64,000 nt of DNA, from positions 62,001 to 126,000 of the forward strand of contig WTXG01000086.1 of assembly GCA_022496185.1 (NCBI GenBank), written 5' to 3'. The notes under the pieces are model-generated. The model ran no database searches, was not told the DNA's origin, and saw only the letters and a list, made by a program, of their open reading frames with translations. Each line of letters opens with the position of its first letter. Position 1 is the first letter of the stretch. Source of the stretch: Multifurca ochricompacta (lineage: Eukaryota > Basidiomycota > Agaricomycetes > Russulales > Russulaceae). This document shows positions 22,645 to 33,908 of this stretch, one piece after another. The translations under genes and the position numbers were made by a program.

Positions 22645-25600
22645 GTGCGTGTCATAAAGATTCCCAAACCTGTCCCCATTTATATTATCGACTAGCTCCA
22701 CCATCATTCAAGAAGCCAAAACCTTACGTGATGCGGGTTTGGCATTAATGGCGTATTTCTACTTCGATTTCAGAGATACTGCAAAGCAGGACCTCCGTGG
22801 CCTTCTCTCTTCCTTCCTTGCCCAGCTTTCAGCAAAATCGGATCCTTGCTACGATATCCTTTCCGAGCTATATTCGACACACGACGCCGGATCACAGCAA
22901 CCTGATGATGATGCACTTATAGAGTGCCTAAAGACGATGCTCGGACTGCCGGGACAGCCCGCCATTTATCTGATCTTGGACGCACTTGACGAATGTCCCA
23001 ACACATCCGGGTTGCCTACCCCACGCGAAAATGTGTTAGAGCTTGTGGAGGAGCTTTTGGATTTGCACTTTCCAAACTTACGTATTTGTGTCACCAGTCG
23101 TCCTGAAGTCGACATTCGAGCTGTTCTCGAACCCCTAGTTCCTCTCCAATCATCCATTCATGAAGAAGGGGGACAGAAGAGGGACATTGTCGATTATATC
23201 AGTGCTGTTATCAGCTCAGACCGAAGGACGCGGAGATGGAGACCCGATGATAAGCAACTGGTTATTGATACTCTGTCGGAGAAAGCGGATGGGATGTGAG
23301 TGATATAGGAAGACTTGTAAGAACTTTTTAACGACTGAGGCAGGTTCCGATGGGTGTTCTGCCAGTTAGAAACGCTGCGTCGCTGTTTTCCAACAGCAAT
23401 TCGGCGCGCTCTTGAAGAGTTGCCCGAAACTTGGACGAAACCTACGAGCGTACTTTGCTGGGGATTGAAAAGGAGAAATCGGAATATGCCCACCGCCTCT
23501 TCCAATGCCTAACCGTCTCTATTTGTCCACTTCGTGTCGACGAGCTTGCTGAAGTTCTCGCAATCCAGTTTGACGCCGAAACCATTCCCCAATATCATGA
23601 AGATTGGAGCCCAGAGACGCACAAGATGCGGTTTTATCTGCATGTTCCAGCCTAATTGCTATTGTGAACTTAGACGGCTCGCCAGTGGTGCAATTTTCTC
23701 ATTTCTCTGTGAAGGAGTTCTTAACATCAGGTCGCCTTGCCACTGCGGGGAAGAATGTTTCCCACTATCATGTTGATCCCCAGTCCGCACATACAGTTCT
23801 CGCGCAGGCTTCCCTTAGCGTACTACTCCAACTAGATGACAAGGTCGACAAAGACAAGATTAAGAACTTTCCACTGGCTAAATACGCAGCCCGACACTGG
23901 GTTGATCACGCCCAATTCGACAAAACTGTGGCGTCAGCAATTCAAGGAATGGCGGAGCGTCTTTTCGATAAAGGCAAGCCCCAGTTTGCAACCTGGGTCT
24001 GGATATTCGATCTAGACCGTCCTTGGTCTTGGGTAGAGCACATGTCCGACATGCATCCACCTGAACCCTATGCAGTCCCGCTGTACTATGTCACACTCTG
24101 TGGTCTTCCTGGCCTTGTAGAACGCCTCGCCTCCAGCTCTCCGGGGAACGCCGATTCGAGAGGCGGGAACTATACTACTCCACTGCATGCAGCGTTAACC
24201 AAGGGATATATTGACGTAGCACTGCGGCTCCTTAATATGGTGCAAACGTAAACGGGCCAAACAAGGATGGCTTGAGTCCACTGCACAGGGCATCACAGAT
24301 CGGGCGTCGTGATATTGCGCAGCTGCTACTCGAGCATAACGCAGATGTCAACATACGTACTAATGAAAAGGCGAGACTCCATTAGTTGTGGCATCTCGCC
24401 GTGGCGAAGTCGAGGTCACGCTATTATTACTCCAGCACGGCGCAGACGTGGATTTACAGGACAAAAAAGGATGGGCGCCGTTAATGGCTGCGTCACGGCA
24501 GGGGCACTTGGATGTTGTCCGGTTGTTACTCGAGAGTGGTGCGACGGTGGACATGCGTGACAACGACGGCTGGACACCGATTCGGTCAGCAACGCGCTAT
24601 GGGTATATTGAAATCGTGCAGGAGTTACTTGATCATGGAGCTGACATCAACGGCCAGAAGGATGATCTGCGGACCCCGTTACATCAGGCAGTATCCAACT
24701 TGCAGATAGCCCAATTGTTTATTCAACGTGGCGCAACAATTGACGTGAAAAACAAGGACGGAGAGACTCCGTTAGACCTTGCAGCGGGCAACGGAAAACT
24801 TGAAGCTGCCCGCTTACTCATCGAAAAGGTGCTAGCGTGAATTGCCAGGACAAGAGAGGTTGGACACCACTCCACACTGCGTCACATAGTGGGCATATTG
24901 ACATTGTCAAGTTATTGCTTCTGTGCGGGTAGATGTCAACGTTCGGGACGGGGATGGGGAAACGCCATTAGACCTTGCATCAGCCGGCGGGGAACTTGAA
25001 GTTGCCTGTTTCCTCATCGAAAATGGTGCGACCCTAAATTGCCAGGACAGGAAGGGCTGGACTCCGCTCCACACCGCTTCACGATGTGGGTATCTCGACG
25101 TCGTAAAGTTGCTGCTTCAGTATGGCTTAGATGCAAACATCCGGAATGGGGACAAGAAGACTCCACTGGACCTCTCATCGACCTGGGGGCATCTCGAGGT
25201 TACCCAATTCCTGATCAAAAGTGGCGCGGATGTCAACGTGCGTGACAAAAAGGGTTGGAGTCCGTTGCACTCGACAGCGGAAAATGGTCACCTCGATGTC
25301 GTGAGGCTGTTGATCGAGAGTGGTGCCGGTGTCAACGTACATAACACAAGGGTCAGACTCCCTTGGACCTGGCATCTTCGGGCGGGAGCCTGAGGTCGTG
25401 GGTTTCCTAGCTGAGCGCATGGAAAATGCCGATTTCCGAGACCACATACTCCCGACTCTATTAGGTTTGGCGAGACAAACAGGGCACCCCGATGGGGCAC
25501 AGTCACCGCTGAGCCGCCAGGAAGATGCAACGCATCCTGGTCACGAAGAGAATATTTCGTTGCATTCCGCATCACGAGAGGGTGACATTGACACCGTACG

Positions 25601-25879
25601 GTCACTTCTTGACCACGTTGTGAATGTCAACGCACGAAATACTAATCACGAGACTCCCTTGGACGTGGCGTCGAAGGAGGGGAAACTTGAAGTCGCGACA
25701 TTGTTGATCGAACGTGGCGCAGAAGTGAATTGTCGTGACTACATCGGGTGGACTCCACTGCACACGGCATCACGGTATGGACACTCGGACATTGTGAGGC
25801 TGTTACTCGACCACGGCGCGGAGGTAAACGCAAAGAACCAGGGTCACTGGACTCCATTGCATCTCGCATCGGCTAACGG

Positions 25880-27177
25880 TAGGGCTGCGCGCCGTACCCG
25901 TAGCTTACGGTATGATGGTGCCGTAGTACGGTGCTGTACCTGTACCGTAGCAGCTCAAGTCAATCATTGAGATGGACAGTTATGGGTACGGAAAATGCTG
26001 TCCAAACCCATCAAAAAACGGCTGTAGACGGCATTGACTGAATGAGCTTTAATCTTGTCATTAAGCCACCAAAACTCCCCCACTATAGTATCTTTACCTA
26101 TTTAGATAGCAGATAAGTGTTAGCTAAATATGGTAAAGATAAGAGATAAGATAAACTAACTAATACTCACTTCAGTTTATGTGGTCAAAACTGAAGTGAA
26201 CATGTACAGAATAGTGACCTTTTATACTGCTCAGAGGAGCATGACAATAAGTAGAATAAATATAGTTATTTAAATGTGACAAGACAGAAGGAATGTGTTG
26301 TGCATGCAATGTCTCTGAATCATTATCTGACACACTTTAGATTATCTTATCATGATCATGAGATCGAGTCCTCCACAGGAGCCTGGCTGTCTGGTCCCCG
26401 GTTCCTAACAATCTGGTCACAACCGGCCCATCTCAATATTATGGATTATGGAGCGGAGCAGATTAGATTAGTGGATGGGGCATGATCTCCCTCCGTTGCC
26501 TGACAAGAAGCGGCTGCATCTTGCACGCATGCAAGGTGATACTGCACTGGATCATTGAGCTGTCTATTAGTCTAGATATTTGATTTTTGCCTTATTGTAA
26601 TTGAATTTTGGTCTGCCAGAGTCCAGTTGGAGGTATGCTCACATGTACCACACTTGGCTTCAGGAGTTGCCTTGTGCAAGCCCGAATATAGTTTTTGGAT
26701 GCCCCCTTTTGGGGCATGTTTTGGTATTGTTTCTCTGATGTCTCTTTTGTGATGATTTACCTACAATTCTATTTATTGAGGAATTTCATGTTCCAGTATG
26801 CCCTGTTTACACTACTCATGCTCACAGAAGCAAATGAAATGCTTGAAGTCCCTCTATGAGTTTCAGATTATGGCTGGTAAAGTTGATTGTTGGGTATTGT
26901 ACTCATAAACTACATAAAAAGGTGTAGAATAGCCCCAAGAATATGCCTATTTGTTGCTTTATTGCTCTAAGCTTCTTGTTCATGCTATCCTGCTCAACTT
27001 AATTTTCTCTAGTAATACCGTCTACTACCATATACCGTAAAATGGCCATACTGTACCCATACCGTACTGTCAGTGATCCAGTGAGTGCAAAAAACAGTAG
27101 GTGTACGGGTCAGCTGTACCTGTCCCTCACCGTCAAATAGACGGCCGTCACCGTCAAATGGATGGCGCGCAGCCCTA
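25880..27177. mobile_element. Non-autonomous hAT-like DNA transposon (MITE-like), 1298 bp
   Basis: The ends are a perfect 14-bp inverted repeat, TAGGGCTGCGCGCC. The flanks are an 8-bp target duplication, GCTAACGG at 25872-25879 and GCTAATGG at 27178-27185, with one mismatch. An 8-bp duplication with TAGGG-type ends is characteristic of the hAT superfamily. Short GTACCGTA and CCGTCAAAT motifs recur near both ends. No transposase frame is visible, so movement would depend on another hAT element. It splits an ankyrin repeat of STAND copy 2 and contains an LTR-like fragment. Confidence 0.85.
26085..26290 (-). repeat. LTR-like fragment inside the hAT-like element
   Basis: Reverse-complement relative of 20205-20430: read on the minus strand it shows AGTATAAAAGG, then CACTTCAG...CTGAAGTG, then TATCTTATCTCTTATCTTTACC. 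Ends cannot be fixed. It may be an older insertion carried by the transposon. Confidence 0.4.
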
Positions 27178-27369
27178 GCTAATGGCCACCTCAGTATCAT
27201 GTGGTTGCTACTTGAACAAGGCGCAGCTGTGAACATGTAGGATGAGAATGGCCAGACTCCATCCCGAGAAGCTTTCACGAACAGGTACCATAGCATTGGT
27301 CAATTATTATCTGAGTACGCCGTGCAAGGAGTGTAAGGACTCAGGAAATGCATTCCCTACATTTTAAAT

Positions 27370-27530
27370 GGGCTTAGTGATGTTCCAACCTGGCTTGGCC
27401 CAAAAGCCATGGCTTTGGCTTGGCCTGAGGTGGCTCTGGCTTTCCTGAAGTCTGGGCTGAGCCAAAGCCACCACAGACGGCTTGGCCCTGGCCCAGCTTG
27501 GCCCAAGCCGTGGCTTTTGGCAGAGAGAAT
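27370..27530. repeat. GGCTTGG-rich fragment, possibly a hAT terminus
   Basis: Starts with AGTGATGTTCCAA and then repeats GGCTTGG, GGCTTTGG and GGCTCTGG variants on both strands. Such a start and such subterminal repeats occur in some hAT elements. No second terminus is found, so it may be a truncated element. Confidence 0.25.
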
Positions 27531-27726
27531 TTTATGACATATAACCAGTAGTTATAGTTCAGCTAATCCAAATCTGACTTAGTGTGTTATGTATTGCAAA
27601 GCTATTGTCATGAACTGACACCCTAGAAAACCTCCTGACCCCCCAGAAATCCCCAGACACTCCCAGAGACCTTGTAGAACCCTCAGAGACAAAGATAACC
27701 CTAGATTAAGACCAGAGAAGGGCCAG

Positions 27727-28306
27727 TGTGACAGTTTGATTATCCTTTCTTTTCTTTTTGACTGTCTGAAACGACTGCATGGGCTGTATCAGCTGATCTA
27801 TCTAACTAGGTTAACTGACTGTATATCACAGAGGGTGCAACCCCTCTGTTGCTTGTTTGTGTCTTGGTCTAGCCCATCCTTTGTACTTACATGACGTAGT
27901 TTGACGTAGCCATGAGATCACTATGACATAGTTATGATATCATTCTACTATATCTACATCACCTTATCTTACTGGCTAGACCTTTATCTCTGATAGTGAC
28001 TGAACTGTATTTAACCTATGTAGTTCTGAGACGAACAGACTCTAAGTCTGTTCTCTTGTATTCAATACAGGTGTTCAGAACTCACTGACTGAACCCACTT
28101 GAGCTCTCCAAGACGTGACTTGGGAGTCTTCACCCCAGTATCTTGTGACAGGGCTTAGTGTCTCTGTTCGACCTTGCCTCTCGCGCGCGCCCGCTTTGAC
28201 TTCACAGGGCTTTGAATCGACCTTGTCTTGACCTTGAAACCTCGACGTTGACTTGTTATCTGAACCACCACTTGATCTTTGACACAGCACGCACCTGGCT
28301 GTGACA
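27727..28306 (+). repeat. 5' LTR of element A
   Basis: 580 bp. The TATA box TATTTAA is at 28008-28014. The predicted transcript start, TAAGTCTGTTCT at 28043-28054, lies 35 nt downstream and is a perfect reverse complement of the primer site at 28309-28320. It differs from the 3' LTR at ten CpG positions only. Confidence 0.92.
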
Positions 28307-28308
28307 TT

Positions 28309-28320
28309 AGAACAGACTTA
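28309..28320 (+). promoter_or_regulatory. Self-primer binding site of element A
   Basis: AGAACAGACTTA, two bases inside the 5' LTR, is the exact reverse complement of the 12 bases predicted to begin the element's RNA (28043-28054). This is the Tf1-type self-priming arrangement. I saw no obvious match to the initiator tRNA-Met primer site. Confidence 0.75.
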
Positions 28321-28687
28321 CAGACTTCATAGAAACCAGAGAAACGCACCTGAATCGCAAGGAGACGACGATGCGTCCCTTGCCCCGACTCCCGACACCA
28401 CGACTTCCATTCGATTTCCTTTTGTACTCCCTCCTAGGACCAGTGACAACCTTCCTCAGCATCTGAAGTGATCCGCGCATTGGCTTGAAGCGCGCGAACA
28501 AGATGTTCCCTTCCACGGTTACTGGGTCCCGTATCGACAGACCAATCTTGCCGTTGACTGGTACCGAGGCATTTGGTACCACATACACCCTAATAACTTG
28601 AGTCAGATTGAAGCAGTATGCGTAGCACCCAAAGAAACTGGACTGAACTTACCTGAGGAACCTTTCCTCACACCCATTGCGCTCCCC

Positions 28688-29935
28688 ATGTTACCACCAA
28701 CAGCCTCACTCCTGAGCAACCCAACGACGTTGATGATGACAGCATTCCCTACCACAGTCAGTACAACCCCGGGACAACCCCGAAGGCTTTCCTTCGGAGT
28801 GTCCATCCAAACAATGATCCCTTCCCAATTCACAGGGATGGGACAAACCTTGTCAGGAGGTGGCCCACCAGGAGGTGGAGGAAGTGGCCCAGGAGGAGGA
28901 GGAGGCCCACCAGGTCCTGCACCAGGGTTAGCGCCAAACATCCCAGTAGCAGGACGAATTGAGGGAGCACCCCCACCTTTCTTCGAGGGAGATTGCTCCA
29001 CAGCAAAACAATGGTTTGCTCAGCTTGAATTGCATTTGTTTTTGAACAAATATGCGGCCACCATCCTAGATGAGCAGAGCTGCATAGTGTACGTATTGGC
29101 ATTGATGAGAGGACCAAAAGTCAATCGATGGGTTGAAGAGCAGACCAGTTGGCTAGTCGACATCGCTCAAAATAGAATTAGAGTTCAACGGCCGTGGGAT
29201 GTCTTCCAACAGACCTTCATTGCCGCCTGGTCCGACATAGCAGCCGGACAAAGAGCACTACAAGCGCTCAAAAAATTACAAATGAAAGATGGCAACATTG
29301 ATGATTATATTGCAGAGTTCCGCGATCTAGCCGTTCAGGCCGAGCTGCATCTGGATGACGCCAGTGTTCGACAGTACTTCTATCGCGGACTACCCACTGG
29401 ACTAGCTACCACAATCCTGACCCAGGACCAGCCGCAAATGCTAGAAGAGGCCACTGACTCAGCTAGATGACACCAAGCTAACTGGGTCTTTCTCTGAGGC
29501 ATCGTTGGCAAGAAAAAGAACACAGATCCGTCTCCGCGTGGAAACAAGTTCACCTTTTACAGGAAACGCGATCCTAACGCCATGGATGTGGACACTATAA
29601 AGAAGGCTGTCACTGCTGAAGAAAAGGAGCAGTATAAGAAAGAAGGACGTTGTTTTGAATGTGGCCGATGAGGTCACCTAGTTCGTGACTGCCCAAACAA
29701 GAAACCTAGATCTAGTGCAAACGCGCCGGCTCGAACTGCCACCATCTCGGAGGTGACACCTACAACCGCAGCAGTACCCGCTGCGCCTGCAGGCCCCTCC
29801 CCAGTGCTCACGGCACCCTCCGTCTCTGCAATTAGCATTCCCGCATTGGCGGCTGCGCTAAAAACCATGACTGATGAACAGCGATTGGAGCTACAGAATC
29901 AATTCAAAGGAGACGAGGATTTTTATATCGCTTGA
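28688..29935 (+). pseudogene. Gag of element A
   Basis: From the first in-frame ATG (28688) a Gly/Pro-rich linker leads into the Ty3 Gag capsid domain (FFEGDCSTAKQWFAQLELHL, KDGNIDDYIAEFRDLAVQA, YFYRGLP). A nucleocapsid CCHC knuckle CFECGRxGHLVRDC follows, where x is a TGA. TGA codons also stand at about 29468 and 29498; all three fit CGA to TGA changes. The frame is open upstream of the ATG into the leader, back through a TGA near 28468, to the LTR end. It ends at TGA 29933-29935. Confidence 0.82.
29917..29924 (+). other. Candidate -1 frameshift site, element A
   Basis: GGATTTTT with GAT and TTT as gag codons. Gag stops three codons later, while the protease frame lies in -1 and is open across the site. 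The same motif marks the gag-pol boundary of B/C, D and E. Confidence 0.6.
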
Positions 29936-32900
29936 ATGGCGTGGCCTTCATTCGAGCACTAGTATCACATCATGTATTCAGATCACCACTCAGAGCAATG
30001 AAGATATCTGTTCCCCTACATGGAGTGACAAAAAAAGAGGCCCATATACAAGCACTTGTGGACAGTGGAGCCACGGAAAATTTCATCAGTTATTGGATGG
30101 TTATTAAAAACAGATTCCCAGTTAAACGTTTGACGATTCCAAAACGACTACAAAACGCAGATGGATCCCCTAACGCCACTAATAAAATCACCCAATGTGT
30201 TGATCTACTAGTATCTACTGACGACAGACTCCAACGGCATCGCTTCTACATCGCATCCATCGGCACTGACGATATGATCCTAGGATACCCTTGGTTTGCT
30301 GCAACAAATCCACAAATCGACTGGCAGAATGGACGACTAAATCAACAGATCCACTTCGCCCTCCCTAGCGACAGGATCCGACGCCTCAACATTGCACAAG
30401 AACTTGCCATCAAGGCGCAAGATAAAATAGACAGATCGTGGGACCAGGTCGTACCTCCTGAATATCATGAACATCACAAAGTCTTTAGCAATGAGGAGGC
30501 ACAGCGCTTCCCAGCACCGCGCCCCTGGGATCATCGAATCGAATTAAAACCCGATGCACCAGCCACTCTAGATTGCAAGATCTACCCTCTCGGACCAGGA
30601 GAGCAAGATGCATTAAACAAATTTTTGGAGGAACATTTACAAAAGGGGTATATTCAGGAGTCGAAATCACCCTACGCGTCCCCTTCTTTTTCATTAAGAA
30701 GAAAGACAGCAAGCTCCGACCTGTACAAGATTATCAAAAGCTAAATGACTGGACGATCCGTAATACGTATCCTCTTCCACTGATCCCAGAATTAATAGAC
30801 CGCGTCCGCGGTAGTACCTTATTCACAAAGATGGACATACGCTGGGGCTATAACAATATACGCATTGTCCTGGAAGATCGCTGGAAGGCGGCATTCAAAA
30901 CAAACCACGGTCTCTTTGAACCAAACGTGATGTTCTTTGGGTTAACTAACTCTCCGGCAACCTTTCAAACTATGATGAATGCTGAATTCCGAAAGGAACT
31001 GGATGAGTGCGACGCTAACGGAAGGGCCTGGTTCACCGTTTACATGGATGATATCCTCATCCATACTGATCACGATCTGGTCAATCATCGTGCAAAAGTA
31101 CATCGCATCTTGAATAAACTTAGTGATTTGGACCTCTATCTTAAACCGGAGAAATGCTCATTTGAACAAACACGCATCGAATACTTAGGTCTCATTCTGG
31201 AGGCTGACCGCGTTCACATGGATCCTGTAAAAGTAGAAGGTGTCGCCACCTGGAAAACGCCTACAAATGTCAAAGAGGTTCGATCCTTTCTGGGGTTCTG
31301 CCAGTTCTATCGACGATTCATTCAGGGATTCAGTAAAATCGCAGCCCCACTAAACGCTCTGACTAGTATAAAGAAAACTTGGCGCTGGATGACAGAAGAA
31401 CAAAACGCTTTCGATACTCTAAAACGACGAGTCACATCTCAGCCAGTCTTAGCCCAACCCGACTTCGGTAAACCTTTCATCGTAGATACCAATGCATCAG
31501 GATACGCACTGGGCGCCACCCTCAGTCAAGAGGATTCTGAAGGACGCCTTCACCCAATCGCTTATCTATCAAAACACTGGATGCGACACAAAGGAACTGG
31601 GATATTTATGATCGCGAGTTGTTTGCAGTCATCGTCGCACTCCGCTCCTGGCGACAATATCTCATGGGTGCTAGACATAAAGTCCTAATTCGTACTGATC
31701 ACAATAACCTTCAGTACTTTAAAGAACCACAAAAATTGAATCGTAGACAAGCTCATTGGCTCCAGGAGCTTGCAGACTTTGATTTCTCGCTTGAGCACGT
31801 CCCAGGAAAATTACACACCATTGCTGATATGTTATCTCGTCGACCCGATGCAGATCATGGCGAGGACGACAACCAAGAGGTTACAGTCCTCCCCAATGAA
31901 TTATTTATCAAGACAGTAACTGACGACAAACTCCCGTTTCCCCGGACGCTCTCCGAATGCCGCGAAATTCTTCAGCGGTATTGTTATGCTCAGAGGGGCG
32001 TACGCGGTCGAGTGCAGGTGGCTAGGTCACAGAGACAAGGTCGGGATGATCTTGGGTCGATGCGGGAGACAATAAGTCCAACGCAGGGTCTACCAGAGTC
32101 ACAGGCTCAGTGTACAAGTCACAGAGGACGAGTACCAAAGGGACGAGTTCGGGTGGCGAGACACAAGGAAGGAAGTTAAAGGTCCACAAGGCTACTGATT
32201 GTCACAGGAGCTCAAGATGGGGAACCATCTGAGCGAGACTAGCTAGGGTATATATACATGCTGGTACTAGCTTAGTCATCCGTTCTTATCAGGCTTATCT
32301 AGATGCTTGTGGTTCTGGACGTGTGACTATGGAACCTTCCATCAGAACCAGCGCCACCGTCTTCCCACGTCAACTAAGGTTCAGGGTCCTTCTGTACATG
32401 AGGCATCAAACCTTACTGTCACGTGATCTGCTTCTGTACCTCATGCCGTATCTGTCTTCTGGACTTCGGCGTGGGACATCATGACTAAGCCGGCGATGTC
32501 CTTGTGGACCCCGCGTGGCTACTGTCACTGCTTGTGCGTCCCCCGCGTCTTGCTGTCTGTTTGGTACGCTGGGTAGGTCGTAACAGGTATCACGATCACT
32601 TACTAGCGGGACATCCAGGCGTTGACAAAACGACACGAAGGATCCAACAAGAGTACGAAGGGCCGGATCTAAAGCCGTTCGTACGCGACTACATACGTGG
32701 ATGCGCCACATGTCAGGAGAATAAACCTCGACTGGTGGGGAAAACACCATCGTATCCCTTGGACGTACCCGCCACTGCTGGTCCATTCCAGTACGTGGCT
32801 ATGGACCTCATTACAGATCTCCCATCGTCAGGTTGATACAATGCTGTGTTAATGATCGTCGACCAAGGATGTACGAAAGCAGCAAAATTTATACCATGTT

Positions 32901-33835
32901 CTAAAGATATCACTGGTGAAGGAATCGCAATCTTATACTATCGACATCTATTTCCATTCTTTGGAGTCCCAAGGCACATTCTTTCCGACAGAGACCCCCA
33001 TTTCACCTCCCATTTTACCCACGCGCTCGCCGATGTTCTGCAAATTCAACAAAACCTATCGACGGCCTTTCACCCACCAACCGATGGAGCTAGCGAGCGC
33101 ATGAACCTGTGGCTAGAGCAATACTTATGCCTTTGGCTGGGTGATGACCAATATCGGTGGCCCGATTATCTCCCTTTAGCTGAGTATGTCCATAATACCT
33201 GGTCACACGATCGAACAAAACTCTCCCCACATGAACTTCTCCATGGCGTCACTTTCGATTGGAATGCGCAACTACACGAGACGCACGTCCCCCAGGTCAA
33301 CGAACGATTACAGAACTTACAAACTGCGCACTCTCGCGTGGAGCGTGCGTTTCGAACATCCGCTTTGGTTCCACCACCCAACCCCGACTTCGTCGTCGGT
33401 GCGCAAGTATGGCTTGAGGGAAAACATTTAAAAACATACTTCCCCTCGACCAAGCTCGCTCCTCGGCGTTATGGCCTGTTTACAATTACTGCGCAAATAT
33501 CTCCTCTCGCTTTTCGTTTGTCTTTGCCCACTCACATGCACATCCACAATGTATTCCATGCTAACCTGTTATCTCCTTATTGTGAAACAATGGCTCATGG
33601 CCCCAACTATTTACGTCCCCCGCCAGACCTTATCAACAAGGAAGAACAATATGAAGTTGCCGCCATCTTAGCTCACCGGTTCTTTGGACGTCAGAAGCTT
33701 CAATATCTAGTCAGCTGGGTTGGTTATCCGACCAGTGAAAACTCTTGGGTAGATAAGGATGACTGTCACGCCCCAGACCTTCTCACGAGGTACCATTCTT
33801 CGTTATCTAGGCGCCAGGGTCGTCGCCTCCCTTAA
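29925..33835 (+). pseudogene. Pol of element A (protease, RT, RNase H, integrase, chromodomain)
   Basis: Protease DSGATENF (from 30061) with ILGYPWF; RT from about 30590, with the catalytic YMDD at 31041-31052; RNase H (VDTNASGYALGATL, TDHNNLQY). Integrase has its zinc-binding H-H-C-C segment from 32591 (after the solo LTR) and the D,D,E core (MDLITDLP; SDRDPHFTSHF; HPPTDGASERMN). A chromodomain near the C-terminus (YLVSWVGYPTSENSWV) places it among chromoviruses. Frame breaks: one-base losses at about 30683 and 31598, a solo LTR at 31982-32585, and a TGA at about 32834. Ends with TAA 33833-33835. Confidence 0.85.
31982..32585. repeat. Solo LTR (family not otherwise present) in element A pol
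   Basis: 604 bp, TGTTATG...CGTAACA, with target duplication GGTAT (31977-31981; 32586-32590). It separates RNase H from the integrase zinc-binding domain. TATATATA at about 32249 may be its promoter. Sequence outside the ends does not match the other LTRs here, so it indicates a fourth LTR family. Confidence 0.85.
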
Positions 33836-33848
33836 GGGGGGGGTGATT
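33836..33848 (+). other. First polypurine run of element A
   Basis: A G-run ending GGTGA directly after the pol stop. It has the same form as the polypurine tracts that precede the 3' LTRs of A, D and E (GGGGTGA then LTR). Here it is 1.8 kb from the LTR, and the extra ORF lies in between. Confidence 0.5.
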
Positions 33849-33908
33849 TTCGTTGGTTTTTGCGTTTTTCATCGAATTTTCGTGTTTTCTTTTCTAGTCC
33901 CATAAGTT

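Larger units (their letters stand above)
21305..27336 (+). pseudogene. Goodbye-NACHT-ankyrin STAND protein, broken copy 2
   Basis: Paralogue of the 1479-6283 gene in opposite orientation. The order is the same: Goodbye domain (TGADLTQNPFA; GNRKLINWLSPIVKVVH), helical region (VDLFECIGSFLKRL; FAKKLLGEGDIEAVLQRLD), NACHT with Walker A on a 25-nt micro-exon (22620-22644), Walker B LILDALDECPN, SRPEVDI, FSVKEFLTS, then ankyrin repeats. Single-base losses shift the frame near 23427, 23617, 24233, 24379, 24829, 24928, 25351 and 25393. After the last intact repeat (LHLASANG) a 1298-bp transposon is inserted (25880-27177). The final repeat continues at 27186 and contains a TAG at 27238-27240. It is very probably non-functional. 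It keeps an extra exon region after VVHGLVNNVK that copy 1 lacks. Confidence 0.85.

Noticed and set aside
28307..28330. tRNA-primed reverse transcription
   Set aside because: No match to the common initiator tRNA-Met primer site was seen after any 5' LTR, while perfect self-complementary sites were.
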